This document shows, piece after piece, positions 42,451 to 49,297 of a stretch of DNA of 64,000 nt (positions are counted from its first letter, which is position 1; each line of letters begins with the position of its first letter). The position numbers and the translations under genes are program-made. The notes under the pieces were generated by a model. That model was not told where the DNA came from. It ran no database searches and saw nothing but the letters and a program-made list of their open reading frames with translations. Source of the stretch: Gryllotalpicola daejeonensis (GTDB lineage Bacteria; Actinomycetota; Actinomycetes; Actinomycetales; Microbacteriaceae); contig NZ_BAABBV010000001.1 of the NCBI RefSeq assembly GCF_039538145.1, forward strand, positions 1,674,001 through 1,738,000, given 5' to 3'.

Positions 42451-43106
42451 CGCGAAGACGAGTTGCGCGCCGGACGACCCGAATCGTCGGAATGCGCGGC
42501 GATTCTGACGTTATGAGCCGTCTGGCGAACATGCGTGCTCTCGGCACGCTCACGACGCAGCAGCCAGTCGAACGTTCCGCGCGCGGTCTCGTGCAGCGTG
42601 CGCCCGTGGCGCCACTCGCGCCAGGTGAGCCAGATGATGACCGCATCGAGCGCCGTGAGGATGATGACGCCGACGCCCGGCGCCGTGATCAGCTCATAGA
42701 GCTGGTAGATCAGGAACAGGACCAGCACCACGATCGCCCAGGGGTAGATGCGGCGCGAGCCGAGCAGGAGCGCGATGACCACCGCGAGCTTCACCACCCC
42801 GTGCACGAGCAGATAGGCGGCCAGGAAGGCGGTCGCCCCTGAGTCGAGGTGCGCGACCCCGTGCAGCACCGCATTGGCGATCGGGTCGTCGGGGTCCTCG
42901 GCGAGTTCGTGGGCGAACACCGACTGCGTGACGCCGAGGATCTGGCCAGGCGTCACGAACAGCAGGATCGCTCCGCCCAAGAACTCGACCAGACCGTCGA
43001 CGCCCTTGACCACGACGCCGACGAGGAAGACGAGGTCGAGCACCCGCTCGCGCAGCGAGGGCGCTGGCGCCGCTGCGGTCGTGCTCGTCGAGCCCGTCGT
43101 GGTCAT
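42438..43106 (-). CDS. DUF2127 membrane protein
   Basis: 222 aa. Membrane protein with about four helices. The family signature is VVVKGVDGLVEFLGGAILLF, then GTAFLAAYLLVHGVVKLAVV-like and RRIYPWAIVVLVLFLIYQLY. Function is unknown. The last about 40 residues (after DWLLRRERAES) have no family counterpart and are encoded across the R2 and R1 repeat copies, so the original C-terminus may have been extended by the repeats. Confidence 0.82.
   Translation of the reverse strand: MTTTGSTSTTAAAPAPSLRERVLDLVFLVGVVVKGVDGLVEFLGGAILLFVTPGQILGVTQSVFAHELAEDPDDPIANAVLHGVAHLDSGATAFLAAYLLVHGVVKLAVVIALLLGSRRIYPWAIVVLVLFLIYQLYELITAPGVGVIILTALDAVIIWLTWREWRHGRTLHETARGTFDWLLRRERAESTHVRQTAHNVRIAAHSDDSGRPARNSSSRDDR
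42472..42510 (+). repeat. Degenerate copy R2 of the palindromic element
   Basis: GGACGAC-N7-GTCGGAATG-N3-GGCGATTCT keeps block spacing 7-7-9-3-9 with several substitutions. It lies inside the C-terminal coding region of the DUF2127 gene. Confidence 0.45.
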
Positions 43107-43170
43107 GACTCCATCTTCGGGCTCTTGTCCAAGATGCGTCACAGAGTGCGTTCAGCCGCCGCCCGACGGG

Positions 43171-43176
43171 TAACGA
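43171..43176 (+). promoter_or_regulatory. -10 box for leaderless PLP-decarboxylase gene
   Basis: TAACGA lies exactly 6 nt before the ATG at 43183. Confidence 0.5.
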
Positions 43177-43182
43177 CACCTC

Positions 43183-44652
43183 ATGGACCAGCACCGCGCC
43201 CCCGTTCTCGAAGCGATCGCCGAGCACCACGCGAAGGGCCGCTACGGCTTCACTCCGCCCGGGCACCGGCAGGGGCGCGGCGTCGATCCTCGGGTCGTCG
43301 ACGTTCTCGGCGTCGACCCGTTCCGCGACGATCTGCTCGCGACGGCGGGGCTCGACGACCGTGCGTCTCGCGGCGGCATCCTCAAGACCGCGCAGGAGCT
43401 CATGGCCGCCGCGGTCGGCGCCGATCAGGCGTTCTTCTCGACCTGCGGCAGCTCGCTGTCGGTGAAGGCCGCGATTCTCGCGGTCACGCGCGGTCAGGGC
43501 GAGATCCTGATCGGCCGCGATGCGCATAAGTCCGTGACATCCGGTCTTGTCCTGTCCGGCCTGCAGCCGCGCTGGGTCTCGCCCACGTGGGACGCCAAGC
43601 TGCACCTCGCGCACCCGCCGTCGCCCGAGGCGATCGAGCAGGGGTTGAAGCGGTACCCCGACGTCGCGGCGGTGCTCGTCGTGAGCCCGACGCCGTACGG
43701 CACCTGTGCCGACCTCGCGCGCATCGTCGAGATCTGCCACGCGCATGGCAAGCCGGTGATCGTCGACGAGGCATGGGGCGCCCACCTGCCATTCCACGAC
43801 GAGCTGCCGACCTGGGCGATGAACGCCGGCGCCGACATCTGCGTCGTCAGCGTGCACAAGATGGGCATGGGCTTCGAGCAGGGGTCTGTGTACCACCTGC
43901 AGGGCGGGCTCGTCGATCCGACGCGCCTCAAGCAGTGCGCCGATGTGCTGGCGACGACGAGCTCGAACGTGCTGCTCTACGCGGCGATCGACGGGTGGCG
44001 GCGGCAGATGGCAGAGCAGGGCGCCGAGTTGCTGACCGCGGCGCTCGGGCTCGCGCGTCGGCTGCGCGACGAGGTCGACGCCATCGACGGGTTGCACGTG
44101 CTCGAGTCAGAGCTCGTGGGGCGAGAGGCGTCGCACGAGCTCGATCCGCTGCATATCCTGATCGACGTCTCGGCCCTCGGCATCAGCGGCTACCAGGCGG
44201 CCGACTGGCTGCGCGAGAGCGCGCTCGTCGACTGCGGAATCTCCGATCACCGCCGCATCGAGATGACGCTCTCGCAGGCGGATGACGATGAGACGGGCGA
44301 GCGGATGCTTGCGAGCCTGCGGCGCCTCGCCGAGGCCGCGCCCGGCTTCGAGACGCCGCCGCCGGTGCACCTGCCGGCGCCGAACGCCCTCGAGCTCGAG
44401 ACCGTGAGGCTGCCGCGCGACGCGTTCTTCGGGCCCGTCGAGGTGGTCCCTGCGGCCGAGGCGGTGGGGCGCGTCTCTGCGGAGCAGGTGACGCCGTACC
44501 CGCCCGGCATCCCCGTCATCCTGCCCGGTGAGCGCATCAATGCGGAGGTCATCGACTATCTGCGCAGCGGCGTGGCCGCCGGCATGGTCATCCCCGACGC
44601 GGCCGACCCCTCGGTCGAGACGGTGCGCGTCGTGCGCGAGTACGCGCACTGA
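43183..44652 (+). CDS. Orn/Lys/Arg decarboxylase-family PLP enzyme
   Basis: 489 aa. Fold-type I PLP enzyme: the Schiff-base Lys is in VVSVHKMGMGFEQGS, the PLP-phosphate region in FFSTCGSSLSVKAAIL, and the Asp in VIVDEAWGAHLPFH. A C-terminal OKR_DC_1_C domain has TPYPPGIPVILPGERI. It lacks the N-terminal wing domain of E. coli enzymes, like the shorter Gram-positive type (SpeA/Cad). It decarboxylates lysine, arginine or ornithine; the choice cannot be made by eye. TAACGA 6 nt upstream suggests a leaderless mRNA. Confidence 0.9.
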   Translation: MDQHRAPVLEAIAEHHAKGRYGFTPPGHRQGRGVDPRVVDVLGVDPFRDDLLATAGLDDRASRGGILKTAQELMAAAVGADQAFFSTCGSSLSVKAAILAVTRGQGEILIGRDAHKSVTSGLVLSGLQPRWVSPTWDAKLHLAHPPSPEAIEQGLKRYPDVAAVLVVSPTPYGTCADLARIVEICHAHGKPVIVDEAWGAHLPFHDELPTWAMNAGADICVVSVHKMGMGFEQGSVYHLQGGLVDPTRLKQCADVLATTSSNVLLYAAIDGWRRQMAEQGAELLTAALGLARRLRDEVDAIDGLHVLESELVGREASHELDPLHILIDVSALGISGYQAADWLRESALVDCGISDHRRIEMTLSQADDDETGERMLASLRRLAEAAPGFETPPPVHLPAPNALELETVRLPRDAFFGPVEVVPAAEAVGRVSAEQVTPYPPGIPVILPGERINAEVIDYLRSGVAAGMVIPDAADPSVETVRVVREYAH

Positions 44653-44758
44653 GGAAGCCGTGCCAGGCGGCCAGGCCGGCCACGGTGTGCCGACACAGAC
44701 CCGTGTGATCAAAGGCCGCCGCAACTCGCAACCCCTAGCCGCCGAAATGCCGCCGACC

Positions 44759-44764
44759 TAGCTT
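44759..44764 (+). promoter_or_regulatory. -10 box for the 44772 operon
   Basis: TAGCTT lies 7 nt before the ATG at 44772, with no ribosome site. Confidence 0.5.
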
Positions 44765-44771
44765 TCTGCGC

Positions 44772-45110
44772 ATGGGCGTTTTGCATTACAACACGCGCGA
44801 CTTCGTCATGGACGACCGCTTGCTGGCGCACCTGCAGGTCGTCATAGCGCTGAAACTGCGCCGGTCTGAGAACTTCTTCCTCGCCTGGGTCAACCGGCCA
44901 GATGCCGGCAGCGAGCGTTACGTGATCTGGATCGACAACGGCATCCCGATCTTCTGCGAGTACGAGTCCGCCGAGATCCCGGCGATCAATCGCGACTGGA
45001 TCGACCGGCTGGCTGCCTCTGCCGCCACCAACTACGGGCTGCAGGTCACCCCAGAGGGCGACATCGAGCCGTTCCCTGCCGTGCGCGAGACGGCGGCGTC
45101 GGGCACGTGA
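44772..45110 (+). CDS. Uncharacterised 112-aa protein (operon with next gene)
   Basis: Small soluble protein: MGVLHYNTRDFVMDDRLLAH, then LQVVIALKLRRSENFFLAWV and GSERYVIWIDNGIPIFCEY. It resembles short conserved proteins of Microbacteriaceae without known function. There is no signal peptide or membrane segment. It overlaps the next gene by four bases (GTGA), indicating coupled translation and probably a two-protein complex. Confidence 0.7.
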   Translation: MGVLHYNTRDFVMDDRLLAHLQVVIALKLRRSENFFLAWVNRPDAGSERYVIWIDNGIPIFCEYESAEIPAINRDWIDRLAASAATNYGLQVTPEGDIEPFPAVRETAASGT

Positions 45111-45370
45111 GCGCGGTGAAGGGCGCCTACCTGGCCGTCGGCGAGCGGCGCTTCTACCTGCCGCCCGACGAGGTCGAGAACGTCATGATGGATGCCGTCG
45201 TCGCACGCGATCGCGGCGAGTGGCTCGACTTCCACGACGTTGGCGGCAACCGCACGCGACTGCTCATCCCGGCGGACACGGTGCTCATGGTGCAGGAATA
45301 CGACATCCCCGACGCCGCAGAGGACCCCGCCGACCCGAACGACTGGTCGAGCTTCAACTACGACATCTGA
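45107..45370 (+). CDS. Uncharacterised 87-aa protein
   Basis: GTG start overlapping the upstream stop. The sequence has GAYLAVGERRFYLPPDEVEN and LDFHDVGGNRTRLLIPADTV, a beta-rich acidic protein (C-terminus DPADPNDWSSFNYDI). No family is recognised. It overlaps the convergent epimerase gene by 13 nt at the 3' end. Confidence 0.65.
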   Translation: MSAVKGAYLAVGERRFYLPPDEVENVMMDAVVARDRGEWLDFHDVGGNRTRLLIPADTVLMVQEYDIPDAAEDPADPNDWSSFNYDI

Positions 45371-46239
45371 AGCCGGGCCACCGCATCGGCGACGGTGCGG
45401 TCTTCGAACGCGAAGCCGCTCTCGAGCAGCTTCTGCGGCACCTCGAGCTGATCGGCGAGCAGCAGTTCGCGCGCGGCGTCGCCGAGGGCGAGCGTGAGCA
45501 GCGAAGCTGGCACTGGGAACCAGTACGGGCGGCGCGCCCGCCGCGCAATGGCGCGGATGAGATCGGATGCCGTCGCGGACTTGGGCCCTGCCAGATTGAC
45601 CGGCCCGTCGACCTCGGTGTCTATCAGGTGGGCGATCGCTCTCGCCTCGTCGCGCAGGCTGATCCACGGCCAGTGCTGACGGCCGCCGCCGAGGGGACCG
45701 GCCGCGCCGAGCTTGGCGAGGAGGACGATCGGTGCCGCCGCCCCGCCGTCGCCGATGACCATGCCGGTGCGGGCGAGCACGACCCGCGCGTTCGGCGCCG
45801 CGGCGAGCGCGGTCGCCTCCCAGCTGCGCACGACGTCGGCGAGGAATCCCTCGCCCGCATTCGATGCCTCGGTCAGCCGCTCGCCCGGCCGCGATCCGTA
45901 GATTCCGACGGCCGACCCGTTCACCAGCACGGGAACGTCGGCGGCGCGCACCGCCCGCACGATGGCCGCCGTCGCGTCGATGCGCGACTTCAGGATCGCG
46001 GCTTTGCGCGCGCTCGTCCACGGCAGCCTGCCCGTCGGCTCGCCGGCCAGGTTGACGACGGCGCTGGCGTTCTCGAGCGCGGAGGGGTCGAGGTGACCGG
46101 ATGCCGGGTCCCAGCTGCGTTCGTCCGGGGCGGTCGCCTGCCGCCGCACGAGGCGGATCACCTCGTCGCCGCGGGCTCTGAGCTGTTTGGTGACTTCGGT
46201 GCCGATCAGCCCGGACGCCCCCGCGATGACGATGCGCAT
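45358..46239 (-). CDS. TIGR01777-family NAD(P)-dependent epimerase-like SDR
   Basis: 293 aa. The extended-SDR Rossmann motif is MRIVIAGASGLIGTEVTKQL. Family markers VVNLAGEPTGRLPWTSARKA, then SRIDATAAIVRA, NGSAVGIYGSRPGERLTE and the C-terminal DUF1731 domain (FPVPASLLTLALGDAARELL) identify the TIGR01777/SDR39U1 type. This family is linked to cell-division or envelope phenotypes in cyanobacteria but lacks a known reaction. Only 39 nt separate its start from the divergent SGNH gene. Confidence 0.9.
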   Translation of the reverse strand: MRIVIAGASGLIGTEVTKQLRARGDEVIRLVRRQATAPDERSWDPASGHLDPSALENASAVVNLAGEPTGRLPWTSARKAAILKSRIDATAAIVRAVRAADVPVLVNGSAVGIYGSRPGERLTEASNAGEGFLADVVRSWEATALAAAPNARVVLARTGMVIGDGGAAAPIVLLAKLGAAGPLGGGRQHWPWISLRDEARAIAHLIDTEVDGPVNLAGPKSATASDLIRAIARRARRPYWFPVPASLLTLALGDAARELLLADQLEVPQKLLESGFAFEDRTVADAVARLQMS

Positions 46240-46278
46240 GCCTCATGGTCGCACCGTGTGCCGGGTATCGGATGGGAT

Positions 46279-47133
46279 GTGGTCGCCGGGGCGAAGTGGG
46301 GTGTGCGCGCTTGCGTCGCCTGCGCGCTCGGTGTTGCGGTCATGCTGAGCGGATGCACAGGTGGGCCGCCCTCGCACGATGAGAGCGCCGGCCCGAGCGT
46401 CACCCCGCGCGCTGCGGCTGTCGCGGACGTCACGACGCTCGGCGTTCTCGGCGACTCGATCAGCCTCGGCGTGAACGCCTGCGCGCAGCCGGGCGAGTGC
46501 ACCGCGGCCTCGTGGGTGATGGGCAGCGAGGCATCCGTCGACTCACTCGCGACGCGCATCGCACACGCGACCGGGCGGCGCCCCGCGATCGCGAACGGCG
46601 CGGTGAGCGGCGCCACGATCGCCGCGCTGCTGCAGACGGCCCCGGCGGTCGTCGCGGCCAAGCCGCAGCTCGTGACGATCCTGATCGGCGCGAATGACGC
46701 ATGTCGGCCGAGCGTCGCGGCGATGACGAGCGCGGCCGAGTTCCGGCAGGCGTACGGGCGGCTGCTCGACACTGTGCTCGACGGTCTGCCGAACGCGCGG
46801 GTGCTCGCGCTGTCGGTGCCGGATCTCGGGCGGTTGGCGGAACTCGGTCAGGCATCCCCTGCGATCGCGAACACCTGGTCGGCGTTCGGGGTCTGCGGCG
46901 CGCTCCTCTCGGGCGGTCGTGACGCGGTGGCGCGCCGTGTCGACGACTACAACGCGGCGATCGAGCAGCTCTGCGCGACGCGAAAGCGGTGCAGCTACGA
47001 CGGCGGGGCGGTGCATGCGCAGTCGTTCTCGGCCGCCGAGCTGTCGGAGATCGACCACTTCCACCCTTCGCGGGCCGGGCAGGCGCGGCTGGCGCGGCTC
47101 GCGTGGGAAGCGCTCTCGAGCGCCGGCGGGTGA
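46279..47133 (+). CDS. SGNH/GDSL-hydrolase-like lipoprotein
   Basis: 284 aa from GTG 46279 (GTG 46303 is an alternative). A lipoprotein signal ends in the lipobox VMLSGC, then TGGPPSHDESAGPS as spacer. SGNH block I is LGVLGDSISLGVNAC, block II/III are NGAVSGATIA and ILIGANDACRP, and block V is EIDHFHPSRAGQ with the catalytic Asp-His. It is probably an extracytoplasmic esterase or lipase anchored to the membrane. Confidence 0.88.
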   Translation: MVAGAKWGVRACVACALGVAVMLSGCTGGPPSHDESAGPSVTPRAAAVADVTTLGVLGDSISLGVNACAQPGECTAASWVMGSEASVDSLATRIAHATGRRPAIANGAVSGATIAALLQTAPAVVAAKPQLVTILIGANDACRPSVAAMTSAAEFRQAYGRLLDTVLDGLPNARVLALSVPDLGRLAELGQASPAIANTWSAFGVCGALLSGGRDAVARRVDDYNAAIEQLCATRKRCSYDGGAVHAQSFSAAELSEIDHFHPSRAGQARLARLAWEALSSAGG

Positions 47134-47162
47134 TCGGGGCTTCGCCGGGGCAGGATGGCCTC

Positions 47163-48224
47163 ATGCAGCCCATCCGCCTCGGCCCGAACCAGCCCGCCGC
47201 GCGGCCATACCTCGGCGGCGCCGGAATCCGCGCCTTTCGTGGCGAAGGGTCGACGGCGCCGGATTCGCCGGAGGACTTCGTGGCGTCCACCACGACGGTC
47301 TTCGGCGACGACCACGTCGGCCTCAGCATGCTGCCCGACGGGCGCACGCTGCGCGAGGCGGTGGCGTCCGACCCCGAGGGCTGGCTCGGTGCCGCGCACG
47401 TCTCGCGCTTCGGTGCCGAGACCGGGTTGCTCGTGAAACTGCTGCACACCGGCCAGCGGCTGTTCAATCACGTGCACCCGGACGACGCATTCGCGCAGAC
47501 GCGACTCGGGGCGCCCCGCGGGAAGACGGAGGCGTGGTTCATCGTCGACACGGGCGAAGCGCCGACCGCGACCGTGTGGCTGGGTTTCGCGCACGAGGTC
47601 GCGGCCGCGCAGCTGCGCGACTGGTTCGAGCGGCAGGATGCCGCCGCCATGCTCGCCGCGATGACGGAGCTGACTGTGCGCGCCGGTGACTGGGTCTACG
47701 TGCCGGCCGGCACCCCGCACGCCATCGGGCCGGGGATCACGCTGGTCGAGCTGCAGCAGCCGACGGACCTGTCGCTGATCCTCGAGTACGCGGGCTTCCC
47801 GGCGCTCGACCGCGCTGGTGCGCTGCTGGGTCTTTCGCCTGAGGTGGCGCTCGCGGCGGTGGACACGGCTCCGCTCGGGCCGGAAAATGCCGCGCAGTTG
47901 CACGGGCGGGTGGCGGATGCCGGCCGCAGCACGCTCTTCCCACCCGCCGCGCAGCGGTTCTTCCGGGCGGAGCACCTCGTCGTCGAGGGTGCTGCGGAGA
48001 TTCCAGCCGGGTTCGGAGTCGTCGTGGTGCTCGAGGGGGCGGGGAGGTTGCGCTGGGGCGGCGGTGGCGGCGCTGGCGGCGGCGGCAGTGCTGGCGGCGG
48101 CGGTGCCGACGGCGCGGACCTCGCGATCTCTCGCGGCGAGACGTTCGTGGTGCCGCATGGCGCTGGCGCGCTCGAGATCGCGGGGCAGCTGCGGCTCATT
48201 CATGCGGCGCCGCCTGCAGCGTGA
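47163..48224 (+). CDS. manA: Mannose-6-phosphate isomerase, class I
   Basis: 353 aa. Zinc ligands are in LFNHVHPDDAFAQTRLGAPR, then GKTEAWFIVD and the later HAIGPGITLVELQQPTDLSL. It interconverts fructose-6-P and mannose-6-P. An unusual Gly-rich insert (RWGGGGGAGGGGSAGGGG, about residues 296-313), built of GGC/GGT triplets, lies in a C-terminal cupin loop. Such a run can vary in length by slippage. No other mannose gene is adjacent. Confidence 0.9.
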   Translation: MQPIRLGPNQPAARPYLGGAGIRAFRGEGSTAPDSPEDFVASTTTVFGDDHVGLSMLPDGRTLREAVASDPEGWLGAAHVSRFGAETGLLVKLLHTGQRLFNHVHPDDAFAQTRLGAPRGKTEAWFIVDTGEAPTATVWLGFAHEVAAAQLRDWFERQDAAAMLAAMTELTVRAGDWVYVPAGTPHAIGPGITLVELQQPTDLSLILEYAGFPALDRAGALLGLSPEVALAAVDTAPLGPENAAQLHGRVADAGRSTLFPPAAQRFFRAEHLVVEGAAEIPAGFGVVVVLEGAGRLRWGGGGGAGGGGSAGGGGADGADLAISRGETFVVPHGAGALEIAGQLRLIHAAPPAA

Positions 48225-48299
48225 CCGCGCCCTACGCGTGCTTCGCCGCGTCGGCCGCTCGATTCGCTTCAGCGCTCGCGCTCACGTAAGATCGATCCC

Positions 48300-48386
48300 G
48301 GTACCGTGTCCGAGCGGCCGAAGGAGCATGTCTCGAAAACATGTGATGGTTCACGCCATCCGTGGGTTCAAATCCCACCGGTACCG
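48300..48386 (+). tRNA. tRNA-Ser (anticodon CGA)
   Basis: The acceptor arms GGTACCG and CGGTACC pair. The anticodon stem CATGT/ACATG encloses CTCGAAA with anticodon CGA. A long variable arm (GATGG/CCATC) and T-arm GTGGG-TTCAAAT-CCCAC are present. Length 87 nt without CCA. The class II variable arm confirms serine. Confidence 0.96.
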
Positions 48387-48634
48387 CGTTGGTACAAAAC
48401 CCCCGATGTCCTTGACCATCAAGGACTCGGGGGTTTTGTCTTGTCCGCGGCAAAGCTGACTTCACAACGGAACTCACAACAACGGATTCGGCCCTCGGCT
48501 TACTGAGGCACCCCACCACGGCATCCAGATCAGATCATCGCCGCAGAGCGGACCCGCGGTGCTGCCCTCGATTTCCCAAAGCGGCGTCGCGCTTGGGGCG
48601 CGGACGGCATGTGCGTGCGATCCCTCGGAGCCCA
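48387..48634. other. tRNA-Ser downstream junction
   Basis: After the terminator (48394-48439) there is a stretch of lower-GC sequence with CTCACAAC-type repeats and no supportable gene up to the sortase stop. A frame that crosses the tRNA is not considered coding. It could be an integration scar; no integrase or duplicated tRNA end was found. Confidence 0.45.
48394..48439 (+). terminator. Strong rho-independent terminator after tRNA-Ser
   Basis: ACAAAACCCCCGA pairs perfectly with TCGGGGGTTTTGT (13 bp). An inner TCCTTG/CAAGGA extends the stem. It is followed by CTTGTCC. Confidence 0.9.
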
Positions 48635-49297
48635 CTACGGCGTTGCAGACGTCTTCAACTTGGCGTAGATGATGAGGTTATCGGTGGATGGGACGCCGGT
48701 GGGTTTCTCGAGGCAGGTGATGATCGCCAGCCGGTTCGGCGTGTTGGCCCACAAGGTGTTCTGCGCGGCAATGTCGGTCTTCTTCACGAGCGTGCTGGTG
48801 GCGATCGTGTATTCGGTGCTGCCGACGAAGACCACGTCGCCTGGCTTCACTGCCGCTTGCTGACGACTGATGTCGGTGAGGTAGTTGCCGGGAGCCTTTC
48901 CGCCGCCGCGCAACGAGTGCGTGACCACATAAAGGGTCCCCTTGCCCGGCGCGGTCCGGGTGGTGCCAAGATTGCGGACTGCATACACCGACGTGAATCC
49001 AGGCGGGGTGAGCTGCCCGCCGGCCACGCTGATCGCCCCGAGCGGAACATTCAGCCCGACGGACGGGACGCGGAAGCGGGGACCGGTGTCGGCGATGGCG
49101 TGCATCTGCTTGCGCACCTTCGCAGGCGGCAGCGTTCCTGGGTCCAGAGCGACATGCTTGCCTGTCATGTCGGTCAGGGAGCCCGCGGCAGGCGGGGAGA
49201 GTGAAGCCGTGATGGCCCAGGTGGCCCCGACGGTGATCGCGAGGATCCCGGCCAGGGCCACCCAGAGGATGCGCGGCTTATGCAGCCAGGAGGTCAC
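48635..49297 (-). CDS. Sortase (class E/F-like)
   Basis: 220 aa. N-terminal membrane anchor (about 10-32), then the sortase fold: RFRVPSVGLNVPLGAIS, catalytic His127 (TLYVVTHSLRGGG) and Cys195 (LAIITCLEK). The Arg normally found after the Cys strand is not visible; the segment reads STDNLIIYAKL. It overlaps the stop of the giant surface-protein gene by ATGA, so it is the dedicated sortase for that substrate. Confidence 0.87.
   Translation of the reverse strand: MTSWLHKPRILWVALAGILAITVGATWAITASLSPPAAGSLTDMTGKHVALDPGTLPPAKVRKQMHAIADTGPRFRVPSVGLNVPLGAISVAGGQLTPPGFTSVYAVRNLGTTRTAPGKGTLYVVTHSLRGGGKAPGNYLTDISRQQAAVKPGDVVFVGSTEYTIATSTLVKKTDIAAQNTLWANTPNRLAIITCLEKPTGVPSTDNLIIYAKLKTSATP

Noticed and set aside
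48306..48506. 66-codon frame crossing tRNA-Ser
   Set aside because: It overlaps the tRNA and its terminator; a chance frame.
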